Shown here in pieces: positions 30,354-40,400 of a DNA stretch of 64,000 nucleotides. The notes beneath the pieces were generated by a model. It was not told where the DNA came from, ran no database searches, and saw only the letters and a program-made list of their open reading frames with translations. Position numbers and translations under genes: made by a program. Source of the stretch: Chimaeribacter californicus (lineage in GTDB: Bacteria; Pseudomonadota; Gammaproteobacteria; Enterobacterales; Enterobacteriaceae). The stretch spans positions 62,001 to 126,000 of the forward strand of contig NZ_PJZF01000001.1 of assembly GCF_002858675.1 (NCBI RefSeq), read 5' to 3'. Position 1 is the stretch's first letter; each line of letters begins with the position of its first letter.

Positions 30354-31604
30354 ATGCCAGGTCTTACACTCTCTCTGTCCGCCGCCCGCACGCTGCACCT
30401 CGCTGCCCAGCAATTATTACACCCCCTTGCTTCACCGCCACAGCGGCATCATCTGCTGGACACTATCCGGTCCATGGGGCTTCTGCAAATCGACACCATC
30501 AGTGTGGTGGCCCGCAGCCCCTATCTGGTGCTTTTCAGCCGCTTAGGCGCTTATCCCAGCACCTGGCTGGATGATGCGCTGGCCCGGCGTGAGCTGTTTG
30601 AATACTGGGCGCATGAAGCCTGTTTTATTCCTGCCGAAGATTTCAGCCTATTGCGACACCGGATGCTGGCCCCCGATAAGATGGGGTGGAAGTATAATGC
30701 GGCCTGGCATCAGCAGCACCAGGCAGCCATGACGCAACTGCTGCAGCATATTGAACAGCATGGCCCGGTTCGTTCGGCAGATTTCACCCGGCTACAGGGC
30801 AGCGGCAGCGGCTGGTGGGACTGGAAGCCGGAAAAGCGCCATCTGGAGACCCTTTTTACCCTGGGGCAGGTGATGGTGGCAGAGCGGCGAAATTTTCATC
30901 GGGTTTATGATCTGACCTCACGGGTTAAGCCCGGCTGGTGTGATGAAACCAGCACCCTGAGTGAAGCGGATGCCCGCCGGGAGATGTTGCGCCGCAGTGC
31001 CCGCAGCCTGGGGATTTTTAAGCCGGACTGGCTGCCGGATTATTACCGTCTAAAGCGCGTGCCGCTTAAAGAGACCATCACGTCGCTGCTGGATGAGGGG
31101 GAAATTGTGCCGGTCAGCGTGGCGGGGTTCAGTGAGCCATTCTATCTTCATCATAGCCTGCAACCGCTTTGCCTGGGCGATACGCATTTGCGATCCACGG
31201 TGACCACATTGCTTTCGCCGTTTGATCCGGTGGTCTGGCATCGTAAGCGCGCCCTGGAACTGTTTGGGTTTGATTACCGTCTCGAGTGCTATACACCGCA
31301 GGAAAAGCGACAGTACGGCTACTTTGTCTTGCCGGTTTTGCAACGGGGTGAGCTGATTGGCCGCACCGACGCCAAAATGCACCGTAAAGAGAAAGTGTTC
31401 GAGATTAAACGCTTCTATCTGGAACCGGGTGTGCGGCCGGGGCCGCAGCGAATCCGCGATCTGACCCAGGCTATTACCCGCTGTGCGCAATGGCATGGTG
31501 CAGAACAGGTGCGTATTGGCGTCATTCCGGATGCGTTGCAGCCACATTGGCAGCAGGGGTGGGGATGTGGAACGCCGCACGCATTCTTACAGGACGAGCA
31601 TTAA
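30354..31604 (+). CDS. ycaQ: DNA interstrand crosslink glycosylase YcaQ (AlkX type)
   Basis: YcaQ is a winged-helix (HTH_42 family) DNA glycosylase that in E. coli unhooks nitrogen-mustard-type interstrand crosslinks. The 416-residue protein aligns along its length with E. coli YcaQ (410). It retains the proposed catalytic Q-x-D in LLQIDTISVVARSPYLVLFSR at about residues 38-60. It also keeps YWAHEACFIPAEDF, MGWKY, RSADF, WWDWKPEKRHLE and LSPFDPVVWHRKRALELFGFDYRLECY. I chose ATG 30354 (MPGLTLSLSAAR) because it fits homologues; ATG 30342 adds four residues. It has no clear operon partner and precedes ycaR by 68 bases. Confidence 0.93.
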   Translation: MPGLTLSLSAARTLHLAAQQLLHPLASPPQRHHLLDTIRSMGLLQIDTISVVARSPYLVLFSRLGAYPSTWLDDALARRELFEYWAHEACFIPAEDFSLLRHRMLAPDKMGWKYNAAWHQQHQAAMTQLLQHIEQHGPVRSADFTRLQGSGSGWWDWKPEKRHLETLFTLGQVMVAERRNFHRVYDLTSRVKPGWCDETSTLSEADARREMLRRSARSLGIFKPDWLPDYYRLKRVPLKETITSLLDEGEIVPVSVAGFSEPFYLHHSLQPLCLGDTHLRSTVTTLLSPFDPVVWHRKRALELFGFDYRLECYTPQEKRQYGYFVLPVLQRGELIGRTDAKMHRKEKVFEIKRFYLEPGVRPGPQRIRDLTQAITRCAQWHGAEQVRIGVIPDALQPHWQQGWGCGTPHAFLQDEH

Positions 31605-31672
31605 CCCTCTGTGCCGGTTATGCTATTCTCTGCCCCCTGAGCTTTTAACCACATCTCCAGCGTGGAGGGATT

Positions 31673-31855
31673 ATGGATCATCGTTTATTGGAAATCGTGG
31701 CGTGCCCGGTCTGCAACGGCAAACTCTATTTCAACAAAGAAAAACAAGAACTGGTGTGCAAAGCGGATAGGCTGGCCTACCCGGTGCGGGACGGCATTCC
31801 GGTATTGCTGGAAAATGAAGCGCGTGCGCTGTCAGCTGACGAGACACATCCATGA
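31673..31855 (+). CDS. ycaR: Trm112-family small protein YcaR
   Basis: YcaR is a 60-residue protein of the Trm112/UPF0434 family, small zinc-ribbon-like proteins known in other organisms as methyltransferase partners. The start [20 protein letters not shown] contains the CPVC pair, and [16 protein letters not shown] is the conserved C-terminal strand pair. Only the CPxC and one further Cys (ELVCK) remain, as in E. coli. It overlaps kdsB by 4 bases (ATGA), so the two are translationally coupled. Its partner in enteric bacteria is not known to me. Confidence 0.92.
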   Translation: MDHRLLEIVACPVCNGKLYFNKEKQELVCKADRLAYPVRDGIPVLLENEARALSADETHP

Positions 31856-32601
31856 GTTTTATTGCCATCATTCCCGCGCGTTTCGGCTCCAGCCGGTTGC
31901 CCGGCAAACCGCTGGCGGATATTCACGGTAAACCGATGGTCGTCCGTGTTATGGAGCGTGCGCGTGAGTCCGGTGCTGACCGGGTCATTGTCGCGACCGA
32001 TCACCCGGATGTTGTCGCTGCGGTGGAAGCCGCAGGCGGCGAAGTCTGCCTGACCCGGGCCGACCACCAGTCAGGCACTGAGCGCCTGGCAGAGGTGATT
32101 GATCGTTATGGCTTTGCTGACGACGATATCATTGTGAATGTTCAGGGTGATGAGCCGATGATCCCACCGGTGATTATCCGCCAGGTTGCGGATAACCTGG
32201 CCGGGTGCGCAGCGGGTATGGCCACCCTGGCAGTGCCGATTGAATCGGCAGAAGAGGCGTTTAACCCTAATGCGGTGAAAGTCGTGCGCGACGCTCAAGG
32301 TTTTGCGCTCTATTTCTCACGGGCAACGATCCCCTGGGATCGCGATAAGTTTGCCCAATCGCGTGAGCAGATTGGCGAGCACTATCTGCGCCATATCGGC
32401 ATCTACGCCTACCGTGCCGGTTTTATCCGTCGTTACGTGACCTGGGCTCCCAGCACGCTGGAGAGTATCGAACTGCTCGAGCAACTGCGGGTGTTGTGGT
32501 ATGGCGAGAAAATCCATGTCGACGTGGCCCATGCGGTGCCGACCGTGGGCGTGGATACTGCCGAAGATTTGGCGCGGGTACGCGCAGCCTTTACCGGCTG
32601 A
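31852..32601 (+). CDS. kdsB: 3-deoxy-manno-octulosonate cytidylyltransferase
   Basis: KdsB activates Kdo with CTP to CMP-Kdo for lipopolysaccharide inner core synthesis. The 249-residue protein begins with the nucleotide-binding sequence [19 protein letters not shown]. It has [37 protein letters not shown] and [16 protein letters not shown], all typical of the family. It follows ycaR with ATGA overlap. A GC-rich hairpin follows the stop. Together with msbA and lpxK nearby it makes this a lipid A/LPS supply region. Confidence 0.96.
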   Translation: MSFIAIIPARFGSSRLPGKPLADIHGKPMVVRVMERARESGADRVIVATDHPDVVAAVEAAGGEVCLTRADHQSGTERLAEVIDRYGFADDDIIVNVQGDEPMIPPVIIRQVADNLAGCAAGMATLAVPIESAEEAFNPNAVKVVRDAQGFALYFSRATIPWDRDKFAQSREQIGEHYLRHIGIYAYRAGFIRRYVTWAPSTLESIELLEQLRVLWYGEKIHVDVAHAVPTVGVDTAEDLARVRAAFTG

Positions 32602-32610
32602 ACCCTATGC

Positions 32611-32631
32611 GGCCGGGTATCTTGCCCGGCC
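32611..32631 (+). terminator. Hairpin after kdsB
   Basis: GGCCGGG and CCCGGCC form a perfect 7-bp stem with a 7-base loop, 9 bases after the kdsB stop. There is no T-run, so termination is uncertain. Confidence 0.45.
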
Positions 32632-32785
32632 TGTCACACCTTGCTGCTTTTCCCTTTGTCTCTGCTCTCTTTTTGCCGCTTCCTGCTGCATGGTGGTTAA
32701 TCCCGCCAATATTGATCTACATTGAAGCATTAGCCTGGTGATACTTCCATCATGGATTGATTCAACCAATGGAGGTCACTGTCCC

Positions 32786-33679
32786 ATGGATCAGCTTAAA
32801 ACCGAACTCAGCCTGGTGCTGGGTGAGCCGTTATCACGCATTGAGCGTATCAGTGAGCAGCCTTACGCCCACCTGTTCAGCCTTTACGATGCGCAGGGCC
32901 ACGCCGTGCCGTTGCTGGCGAAGGGGTTTCTGACCGCCGGCATTGCCCGGCAGGAAGCGTATAAACTCTCGATCCTGACCCACGAAGGAGACGTCAGGAT
33001 GCCGACGGTCTATGGGCTGATGCCTACCCAGATGCCGCCTTATAAAGAAGTCTTGCTGATAGAGCGCCTGCGTGGCGTACCGGTTGAAGTCCCGGCGCGT
33101 AATCCCCAACGCTGGGAAACGCTGAAAGAGCAGATTGTGGAGGGAATACTGGCCTGGCACCGGGTGGACAGCCACCGTTGCGTCGGGACGGTGGACAGCA
33201 CTCAGGAAAACAGCTGGCGTAACTGGTATCAGCAACGGGTTGAAGTCTTGTGGTCGACCCTCAGCCACCTGCAGGCACCGGTGTTAGGGCATGAGGATCG
33301 TGAATTGCTCTACCGGTCGCGCGCCAGCCTGCCGCATCTGTTCCACGGTTTTGATGATAATGCGGTGCTGGTACACGGCAACCTGACCTTGCGCAGCATG
33401 ATGAAAGACCCGCGCAGCGATCAGCTGCTGGCAATGGTGAACCCCGGCATCATGCTCTGGGCACCACGGGAATATGACCTGTTTCGTCTTTGTGAAGAGG
33501 GCATGTCCGGCGAACTGCTGTTTGCCTACCTGCAACGGGCGCCGGTCTCAGAGGCCTTTGTCGCGCGCCGCTGGCTTTATGTGTTGTGGGAAGCGGTGGC
33601 GCGCCTGCTGCATACCGGCCGGCTGGATCACGCCCATTTTTCCCACGCTGCCCGCCAGTTATTGCCCTGGCTGAGCTGA
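32786..33679 (+). CDS. ycbJ: YcbJ, kinase-like (APH-fold) protein of unknown function
   Basis: This 297-residue protein equals E. coli YcbJ in length and aligns throughout. It has the overall layout of an aminoglycoside-phosphotransferase-like small-molecule kinase: an N-lobe (about 1-95), a hinge VLLIERLRGVPVE, and a C-lobe. The C-lobe has VHGNLTLRSMMKD at about 210-222 where active enzymes have HGD, and LLAMVNPGIMLWAPREYDLFRL where they have an Asp-containing metal site. Both catalytic-type Asp residues are therefore absent, so it may be a pseudokinase. ATG 32786 follows a strong GGAGGT site. It stands alone, convergent with elyC. Substrate and role are unknown. Confidence 0.9.
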   Translation: MDQLKTELSLVLGEPLSRIERISEQPYAHLFSLYDAQGHAVPLLAKGFLTAGIARQEAYKLSILTHEGDVRMPTVYGLMPTQMPPYKEVLLIERLRGVPVEVPARNPQRWETLKEQIVEGILAWHRVDSHRCVGTVDSTQENSWRNWYQQRVEVLWSTLSHLQAPVLGHEDRELLYRSRASLPHLFHGFDDNAVLVHGNLTLRSMMKDPRSDQLLAMVNPGIMLWAPREYDLFRLCEEGMSGELLFAYLQRAPVSEAFVARRWLYVLWEAVARLLHTGRLDHAHFSHAARQLLPWLS

Positions 33680-33693
33680 CAGGCGAAGCGCCT

Positions 33694-34449
33694 TCAGCCT
33701 TTCAGCCACTGCCACAGGCGGCCCAGCCCCTCATACCAGACCCGCTCACTGTGGGACAGGTACATCGCCTGCGGAATTGCCTGCTCCCACCAGTTAAGCG
33801 GTGACGTAATTGCAAGCTGGTTGGCCGGAACCGGAATCGGCTGCAACCCCCTGGCGCGGAAAAAAACCAGCGCCCGCGGCAGATGGTTGGCGGAGGTCAC
33901 CAGCAGGAAAGGCTGTTGGCCTACCAACCCGGCGACCTGTTCCGCTTCCTGTTCGGTATCCCGTGGGGTGTCCAGCAGCACAATATCCGCTGCCGGCACC
34001 CCCAGGCTTTCGGCCACTTGCGCGGCTGTTCTGGCGCTGCTCACCGGGTTGGTGGGGGCCGCCGCCCCGGTAAATACCAGCTTCGCGCCCGGGTGCCGCC
34101 GGTACTGGCGCACCCCTTCATTGACGCGCGGCAAACTGTTGCCAATCAGATTGGAACTGGGCGCCCAGGCCGGGTTGAACGTATAGCCGCCGCCCAGCAC
34201 CACGATATAGGAAACCGGCTGCTGACCCTGATAGGTCGGGTAGGCATTCTCCAGCGGCTGCAGCAGGCGGTCAGCCACCGGTTGCAGGCTTAACAGCAGT
34301 AAAACCAGCCAGGCTACTGAAAACAGCACTTTCCCACTTCGCTGCCAGCGGGTAAACCACAGCAGAATCAGCGCCACGCCCATCATCAGCAACAAAAAAG
34401 AGAGCGGCATCATCAGGCCGCCCAGCAACTTTTTCAGGTCAAAAAGCAT
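33694..34449 (-). CDS. elyC: Envelope biogenesis factor ElyC (DUF218 domain)
   Basis: ElyC (YcbC) is an inner-membrane protein needed for normal peptidoglycan assembly at low temperature in E. coli. The 251-residue protein has two N-terminal membrane segments (about residues 12-32 and 38-58). A periplasmic or cytosolic DUF218/SanA-like domain follows with YIVVLGGGYTFNPAWAPSSNLI, GAKLVFTGAAAP and LLVTSANHLPRALVFFRARGL. I chose the ATG at 34449 (MLFDLKKLLGG), preceded by AAGGAT, over an upstream ATG at 34491. It is convergent with ycbJ and divergent from cmoM. Confidence 0.92.
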   Translation of the reverse strand: MLFDLKKLLGGLMMPLSFLLLMMGVALILLWFTRWQRSGKVLFSVAWLVLLLLSLQPVADRLLQPLENAYPTYQGQQPVSYIVVLGGGYTFNPAWAPSSNLIGNSLPRVNEGVRQYRRHPGAKLVFTGAAAPTNPVSSARTAAQVAESLGVPAADIVLLDTPRDTEQEAEQVAGLVGQQPFLLVTSANHLPRALVFFRARGLQPIPVPANQLAITSPLNWWEQAIPQAMYLSHSERVWYEGLGRLWQWLKG

Positions 34450-34581
34450 GAAAAACCGATCCTTTTGGGTGAAAAAACGACATCCAGGCAAGTTTGCGCG
34501 GCAATAAGATTTATTCTACGTCAGCCTGTGCCAAAATAGCAGGTTCGAATTACCCCAGCCGTTATGGAGCCAGCCACCTCA

Positions 34582-35373
34582 ATGTCGATACCCGGCCGCA
34601 ATTTTGATGATATTGCTGAAAAGTTTGCACGCAATATCTACGGCACAACCAAAGGCAAAATCCGCGAAGCAGTCCTGTGGCAGGATCTGACCGGGCTGCT
34701 GGCTGCGTTACCGCAGCGGCCCCTGCGCATTCTGGATGCGGGCGGCGGTGAGGGAAAAATGGCCTGCGAACTGGCCGCTTTAGGACATCAGGTCTTGTTG
34801 TGCGATCTCTCCGGTGAGATGATCCAGCGCGCCAGAGAGGCGGCGCAGGCCAAAGGGGTCAGCCACAACATGCAGTTTGTGCAAAGCGCCGTTCAGGATA
34901 TCGCGCAACACCTTACGCAGCCGGTGGATCTGATCCTGTTTCATGCGGTGCTGGAGTGGGTCGCAAAACCACAGCAGGCCCTGGCCGCGCTCAATGCCTG
35001 CCTTGCCCCGGGCGGCGCGCTGTCACTGATGTTTTTTAACCATCACGGCCTGCTGATGCGCCATATGGTGGTCGGCAATTTTGAGTATGTGAATGAAGGG
35101 ATGCCGGTCAAGAACAAGCGTTCACTGGCACCGGACTACCCGTTAATCCCGGCTGAGGTTTACCGCTGGCTGGAAGAGATGGGCATGACGATCCGCGGCA
35201 AAACCGGGGTCCGGGTATTCCATGACTACCTGAAAAATAAACAGCAGCAGACAGAAGCGTTCGCTGACCTGCTGGCGCTGGAGCAGCGTTACTGCCGGCA
35301 GGAACCTTTTGTGAGTTTGGGGCGCTACATCCATGTGATGGCGCACAAACCGAATGTGAAGGACGAATCATGA
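34582..35373 (+). CDS. cmoM: tRNA 5-carboxymethoxyuridine methyltransferase CmoM
   Basis: CmoM (formerly SmtA) methylates cmo5U34 in some tRNAs to mcmo5U. The 263-residue SAM-dependent enzyme has the Rossmann motif [20 protein letters not shown] at about residues 53-71. It has motif [15 protein letters not shown], the acidic/hydrophobic [12 protein letters not shown] at about 120-131, and the conserved N-terminus [23 protein letters not shown] 34582 gives the family N-terminus and has GGAG 12 bases upstream; ATG 34564 is an alternative. The stop overlaps the mukF start by 4 bases, so it is the first gene of cmoM-mukFEB, as in E. coli. Confidence 0.94.
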   Translation: MSIPGRNFDDIAEKFARNIYGTTKGKIREAVLWQDLTGLLAALPQRPLRILDAGGGEGKMACELAALGHQVLLCDLSGEMIQRAREAAQAKGVSHNMQFVQSAVQDIAQHLTQPVDLILFHAVLEWVAKPQQALAALNACLAPGGALSLMFFNHHGLLMRHMVVGNFEYVNEGMPVKNKRSLAPDYPLIPAEVYRWLEEMGMTIRGKTGVRVFHDYLKNKQQQTEAFADLLALEQRYCRQEPFVSLGRYIHVMAHKPNVKDES

Positions 35374-36692
35374 GTGAATTTTCCCAGACTGTACCCGAAC
35401 TGGTCGCCTGGGCACGGAAAAATGACTTCGCTATTTCGCTTCCCACGGAGCGGCTGGCCTTTTTACTGGCCATCGCCACCCTCAACGGTGAACGCCTTGA
35501 CGGTGAAATGAGTGAAGGCGAATTGATCGATGCCTTTCGCCATGTCAGTGATGGTTTTGAGCAGACCAGTGAAACCATCAGTGTACGTGCCAACAACGCC
35601 ATCAACGACATGGTCAAACAGCGGTTAATTAACCGTTTCACCAGTGAGCAGGCGGATGGCCACGCCATTTACCGCCTGACGCCGCTTGGCATCGGCATCA
35701 CCGATTACTACATCCGTCAGCGTGAGTTTTCCACCCTGCGGCTCTCGATGCAGCTGTCGATGGTCGCCCAGGAGCTGAAGCGCGCTGCCGATGCCGCGGA
35801 AGAGGGTGGGGATGAACTTCACTGGCACCGCGACGTGTTTGCGCCGCTGAAGTATTCGGTCGCAGAAATTTTTGACAGCATCGATCTCAGCCAGCGGGTG
35901 ATGGATGAGCAGCAGCAGGGGGTGAAAGAGGATATCGCCGCCCTGCTGAACAAAGACTGGCGTGCGGCCATCTCCAGCTGTGAGCTGCTGCTGTCGGAAA
36001 CCTCCGGCACACTGCGGGAATTGCAGGATACGCTTGAGGCGGCCGGTGACAAACTGCAGGCCAACCTGCTGCGCATCCAGGCGGCGATGCCGATGGAGAG
36101 GGACCTGAGCTTTATCGACAAACAGGTGTTTGACCTGCAAAACAAGCTGGACCGCATCATCAGCTGGGGCCAGCAGGCGATTGACCTCTGGATCGGTTAC
36201 GACCGGCATGTCCATAAGTTCATCCGTACCGCCATCGATATGGATAAGAACCGGGTCTTCGCGCAGCGCCTGCGCCAGTCGGTGCAGAACTATTTTGAAG
36301 CGCCCTGGACGCTCACCTACGCCAACGCGGAGCGGCTGCTCGACATGCGTGACGAGGAGCTGGCGCTACGTAATGAAGAGGTCACCGGTGAACTGCCGCC
36401 GGACCTGGAGTTTGAAGAATTTAATGAAATCCGGGAGCAGCTGGCCGCCATGATTGAGCAGGCGCTGGCGGTCTACCGTGACGAGAACACCCCGCTTAAC
36501 CTGGGTAGTGTCATGCGTGACTACCTGGCACAGTACCCGCGTGCGCGTCATTTTGATGTGGCACGCATCGTGGTCGACCAGGCAGTACGCCTTGGTGTGG
36601 CCGAAGCAGATTTCACCGGATTGCCGGCCGAATGGCAGGCAATCAATGATTACGGAGCCAAGGTGCAGGCCCATGTCATCGATAAATATTGA
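35370..36692 (+). CDS. mukF: Chromosome partition protein MukF (kleisin)
   Basis: MukF is the kleisin subunit of the MukBEF condensin, bridging two MukB heads and dimerising through its N-terminal winged-helix domain. The 440-residue protein matches the E. coli length. It starts [25 protein letters not shown], has a long helical middle region (about 130-310), and ends in the C-terminal winged helix (about 330-440) that binds the MukB head cap. It overlaps cmoM by 4 bases and mukE by 20 bases, forming a translationally coupled set. Confidence 0.96.
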   Translation: MSEFSQTVPELVAWARKNDFAISLPTERLAFLLAIATLNGERLDGEMSEGELIDAFRHVSDGFEQTSETISVRANNAINDMVKQRLINRFTSEQADGHAIYRLTPLGIGITDYYIRQREFSTLRLSMQLSMVAQELKRAADAAEEGGDELHWHRDVFAPLKYSVAEIFDSIDLSQRVMDEQQQGVKEDIAALLNKDWRAAISSCELLLSETSGTLRELQDTLEAAGDKLQANLLRIQAAMPMERDLSFIDKQVFDLQNKLDRIISWGQQAIDLWIGYDRHVHKFIRTAIDMDKNRVFAQRLRQSVQNYFEAPWTLTYANAERLLDMRDEELALRNEEVTGELPPDLEFEEFNEIREQLAAMIEQALAVYRDENTPLNLGSVMRDYLAQYPRARHFDVARIVVDQAVRLGVAEADFTGLPAEWQAINDYGAKVQAHVIDKY

Positions 36693-37407
36693 AGCAGTTA
36701 TGCCGGTTAAGCTGGCACAGGCATTGGCAAATCCCCTGTTTCCGTCGCTCGACAGCCAGTTGCGCAGCGGCCGCCATATCGGCATTGAAGAGCTGGATAA
36801 CCATGCCTTCCTGATGGACTATCAGGAAGAGATTGAGCAGTTTTACCTGCGTTATAACGTCGAACTGATTCGCGCGCCGGAAGGGTTCTTCTACCTGCGC
36901 CCGCGCTCGACCACCCTGATCCCGCGTTCGGTACTCTCTGAGCTGGATATGATGGTCGGCAAAATTCTCTGTTACCTCTACCTCAGCCCTGAGCGGCTGG
37001 CGCATGAGGGCATTTTCAGCCAGCAGGAGCTGTATGACGAACTGCTAAGCCTGGCGGACGAGAACAAGCTGCTGAAATTTGTTAACCAGCGCTCAACCGG
37101 CTCCGATCTCGACCGCCAGAAGTTGCAGGATAAGGTGCGGACGTCGCTGAACCGCCTGCGCCGCCTCGGCATGGTCTATTTCATGGGCGGCGACAACAGT
37201 AAATTCCGCATCACAGAGGCGGTGTTCCGCTTTGGTGCCGATGTGCGCAGCGGCGATGACCCGCGCGAGGCACAACTGCGTATGATCCGGGACGGCGAAG
37301 CAATGCCGGTGGAGAGCAGCCTGTCACTGCAGGATGATACTGACGACAGCGAAGGCGAACTGACCGGCAACAGTGCGCCGGTGCGTGCAGAGGATGAACA
37401 GGAATGA
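36673..37407 (+). CDS. mukE: Chromosome partition protein MukE
   Basis: MukE (KITE subunit) binds MukF as a dimer and modulates the MukB ATPase. The 244-residue product contains the conserved [21 protein letters not shown] near its start. It also has [39 protein letters not shown] and [21 protein letters not shown], and it ends in an acidic tail. The start [13 protein letters not shown] at 36673 matches E. coli and lies 20 bases inside mukF, so ribosomes reinitiating from mukF probably translate it. The stop overlaps mukB by ATGA. The acidic C-terminus is about ten residues longer than in E. coli. Confidence 0.95.
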   Translation: MSSINIEAVMPVKLAQALANPLFPSLDSQLRSGRHIGIEELDNHAFLMDYQEEIEQFYLRYNVELIRAPEGFFYLRPRSTTLIPRSVLSELDMMVGKILCYLYLSPERLAHEGIFSQQELYDELLSLADENKLLKFVNQRSTGSDLDRQKLQDKVRTSLNRLRRLGMVYFMGGDNSKFRITEAVFRFGADVRSGDDPREAQLRMIRDGEAMPVESSLSLQDDTDDSEGELTGNSAPVRAEDEQE

Positions 37408-40400
37408 TTGAACGCGGTAAATTTCGCTCACTGACACTGGTTAACTGGAACGGTTTTTTTGCCAGAACCTTTGATCTTGATGAGCTGGTCACCACGCTGT
37501 CTGGCGGTAACGGGGCCGGTAAATCCACCACCATGGCGGCGTTTGTCACCGCCCTGATCCCGGACCTGACGCTGCTGCACTTCCGTAACACCACCGAGGC
37601 CGGGGCCACCAGCGGTTCGCGTGACAAGGGCTTGCACGGCAAGTTGCGCGCCGGGGTCTGCTACTCGGCGCTGGACACGGTGAACTCCCGCCACCAGCGG
37701 GTGATTGTCGGCGTGCGGCTGCAACAGGTCGCCGGCCGCGATCGTAAAGTGGACATCAAACCCTTTACGATTCAGGGGCTGCCGACCGCCCTGCAACCCA
37801 CGCAAATCCTCACGGAAACCGTGGGTGAACGCCAGGCGCGGGTGCTCTCCCTGCAAGAGCTGAAAGATCGGGTTGAGTCGATTGAAGGGGTGCAGTTCAA
37901 GCAGTTCAACTCCATTACCGATTATCACTCCCTGATGTTTGATCTGGGGATTATTCCGCGCCGCCTGCGCTCCTCGTCCGATCGCAGCAAATTCTACCGC
38001 CTGATTGAGGCGTCGCTGTATGGCGGCATCTCCAGCACCATTACCCGTTCCCTGCGCGACTACCTGTTGCCGGAGAACAGCGGGGTACGTAAGGCGTTCC
38101 AAGACATGGAAGCGGCGCTGCGTGAAAACCGCATGACGCTGGAAGCGATCCGCGTGACCCAGTCGGACCGCGATCTCTTCAAGCACCTGATTACCGAAGC
38201 GACCTCGTATGTGGCCGCTGACTATATGCGTCACGCCAATGAGCGCCGGGTGCATCTGGACGGCGCGCTGGCGCTGCGGCAGGAGCTGCTGTCGGGCCGC
38301 AAACAACTGGCGCACGAGCAGTACCGCCATGTGGAGATGGCCCGCGAGCTGAGCGAGCACAGCGGCGCCGAGTCCGATCTCGAAACCGATTATCAGGCCG
38401 CGAGCGATCACCTTAATCTGGTGCAGACCGCCATGCGCCAGCAGGAAAAAATCGAGCGCTATCAGGGCGATCTCGACGAACTGACCTACCGGCTGGAAGA
38501 GCAAAATGAGGTCGTGGCTGAAGCGGGTGAGCTGCATGCAGAGCATGAGGCGCGCGCCGAGGCGGCCGAAGCGGAAGTGGATGAGCTGAAAAGCCAGCTG
38601 GCCGATTACCAGCAGGCGCTGGATGTGCAGCAGACCCGTGCCATCCAGTACCAGCAGGCTTTGCATGCGCTGACCCGCGCGCGCGAACTCTGTGAGCTGC
38701 CGGATCTGGACATCAGTAACGCAGAATCCTGGCTGGAAACGTTCCGCGCAAAAGAACAGGAAAGTACCGAAACCCTGTTGCAGCTTGAGCAGAAAATGAG
38801 CGTGGCCGAGGCGGCCCACAGCCAGTTCGAAACCGCCTACCAGCTGGTGGTGAAAATTGCCGGCGAGGTCAGCCGTGGCGATGCCTGGCAGACGGCGCGC
38901 GAACTGTTACGTGACTGGGGCAACCAGCAGCACCAGGCGGAACGGGTTCAGCCCCTGCGTATGCGCCTGAGTGAACTGGAGCAGCGCCTGCGTGAACAGC
39001 AGGATGCAGAGCGCCAGTTGCAGGAGTTCTGCAAACGTACCGGGCGCGACTATCAGCCGGAAGAGCTGGAAGGCGTGCAGGACGAGCTGGAAGAGCGCAT
39101 TGAAACGCTCTCCGCCACGGTGGCGGAAGCCGGCGAGCACCGCATGGAGATGCGTCAGGAGTCTGAGCAGCTGCAACAGCGCATCAAAGCGCTGACGGCG
39201 CGCGCCCCGGTCTGGCTGGCCGCGCAGGAAGCGCTCGACCAGCTCGCCACGCAGAGCGGTGAATCACTGGAGAGCAGCACCCAGGTCACCGAGTACATGC
39301 AGCAGTTGCTGGAGAGCGAGCGCGAAACCACGGTTGAACGTGATGAGGTCGCCACGCGCAAACGCCGGATTGAGGGGCAGATTGAGCGCCTCAGCCAGCC
39401 GGGCGGGGCGGAAGATCCGCGCCTGGTGGCGCTGGCCGAGCGGTTTGGCGGCGTGCTGCTCTCTGAAATTTATGATGACGTCACGCTGGACGACGCGCCG
39501 TACTTCTCCGCGCTGTATGGCCCGTCGCGCCACGCCATCGTGGTGCCGGATCTCGCCCTGATCCGCGATCAGATTAATGGTCTGGAGGATTGCCCGGAAG
39601 ATCTCTACCTGATCGAAGGGGATCCGCAATCCTTTGATGACAGCGTCTTTGGCGTGGAAGAGATGGAACGCGCCGTGCTGGTCAAAGTCGCCGATCGCCA
39701 GTGGCGTTACTCCCGCTTCCCGTCGGTGCCGCTGTTTGGCCGTGCCGCCCGTGAAAGCCGCCTGGAAACCCTGAATCAGGAACGCGAAAAGCTGGCGGAA
39801 CGTTACGCCACGCTCTCGTTTGACGTGCAGAAAATCCAGCGCGCCCATCAGGCCTTCAGCCGCTTTATCGGTACCCACCTGGCCGTGGCCTTTGAGGACG
39901 ACCCGGAAGCGGAAATCCGTGCGCTAACCACCCGCCGTGGTGAGCTGGAGCGGGCGCTGGCCGCCTTTGAGGGCCAGCATCAGCAACAGCGCCAGCAGTT
40001 TGATCAGGCGAAAGAGGGCATTGCCCTGTTGAACCGTTTATTGCCGCGGGTGGCCTTGCTGTGTGATGAAACCCTGGCCGACCGGGCAGACGAAATCCGC
40101 GAGGAGCTGGAAGAGGCGCAGGAAGCCGCCCGTTTCCTGCAACAGCACGGTGCCGCGCTGGCCCGCCTGGAGCCGCTGGTGCCGGTGCTGCAAAGCGACC
40201 CGGAACAGCACGAGCAACTGAAAGCGGACTACGCCGATGCGCAGCATACCCAGCGTCTGGCCAAGCAGCAGGCGTTCGCCCTGACGGAAGTGGTCCAGCG
40301 CCGGGCGCATTTCAGCTACACCCAATCGGCCGGGATGCTGAACGACAATGCTGACCTGAATGACAAATTGCGCCAGCAGCTGGAACATGCCGAAGCGGAA

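Noticed and set aside
37428-38819. A 463-codon frame on the minus strand inside mukB
   Set aside because: It is antisense to the Gln/Glu-rich MukB coding sequence, has no family match and no promoter.
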